A DNA stretch of 5,762 bases, from the NCBI GenBank assembly GCA_947470885.1, contig CANIXE010000162.1, forward strand, positions 1 through 5,762. The letters are read 5' to 3'. Below are positions 5,748 to 5,762 of the stretch, piece after piece. The stretch's first letter is position 1; each line of letters begins with the position of its first letter. The notes under the pieces are model-generated. The model saw only the letters and a program-made list of their open reading frames with translations. It was not told the DNA's origin and did no database searches. Made by a program: the position numbers and the translations under genes. Origin of the DNA: Planctomycetota bacterium. GTDB taxonomy: Bacteria; Planctomycetota; UBA11346.

Positions 5748-5752
5748 TTTAT
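5748..5752 (+). repeat. Right copy of putative target-site duplication
   Basis: TTTAT directly follows the ATTTAGG tip and matches 5566-5570. Five bases in AT-rich sequence can match by chance. The exact abutment to both tips is what makes the reading credible. Confidence 0.6.
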
Positions 5753-5762
5753 ACATCGACCA

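Overview
The window looks like a chromosomal segment of a GC-rich Gram-negative bacterium, most probably a beta- or gammaproteobacterium. The basis is the proteobacterial-type thrS, the overlapping purE-purK pair and the strong G/C preference at third codon positions. No genus can be named from the sequence alone.

Layout. Positions 1-1557 (minus strand) hold most of thrS, threonyl-tRNA synthetase. Its C-terminal anticodon-binding domain lies beyond the left edge. A 98-bp divergent spacer with an imperfect palindrome separates it from a plus-strand cluster at 1656-3457. That cluster has three genes: a response regulator with a C-terminal region I do not recognise, a small STAS-like protein that overlaps it by 8 bp and lacks the usual phospho-acceptor serine, and a single-pass membrane protein with a TPR-like soluble domain. 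The cluster converges, with only 12 bp between, on purK, which is preceded by purE (minus strand, 4-bp ATGA overlap). PurE and PurK together carry out carboxylation of aminoimidazole ribonucleotide in purine biosynthesis.

Beyond purE (from about 5119 to the right edge) the sequence becomes visibly less GC-rich and gene-poor. It holds one doubtful 69-codon reading frame, a weak hairpin, and a 177-bp element at 5571-5747. The element has long imperfect terminal inverted repeats built from an 8-nt CGCGGAGA-type unit. It is bounded by CCTAAAT/ATTTAGG tips and a 5-bp direct repeat (TTTAT), so it looks like a MITE with its target-site duplication intact.

thrS and purEK are housekeeping genes. The accessory interest lies in the regulator/STAS/membrane cluster, which could be an undescribed signalling unit: a phospho-regulated response regulator that passes its state to a STAS-like protein and perhaps a membrane partner. 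The MITE-like element is the second item of interest. No histidine kinase, sigma factor, PP2C phosphatase or anti-sigma kinase is visible in the window, so the inputs and outputs of the cluster are unknown.
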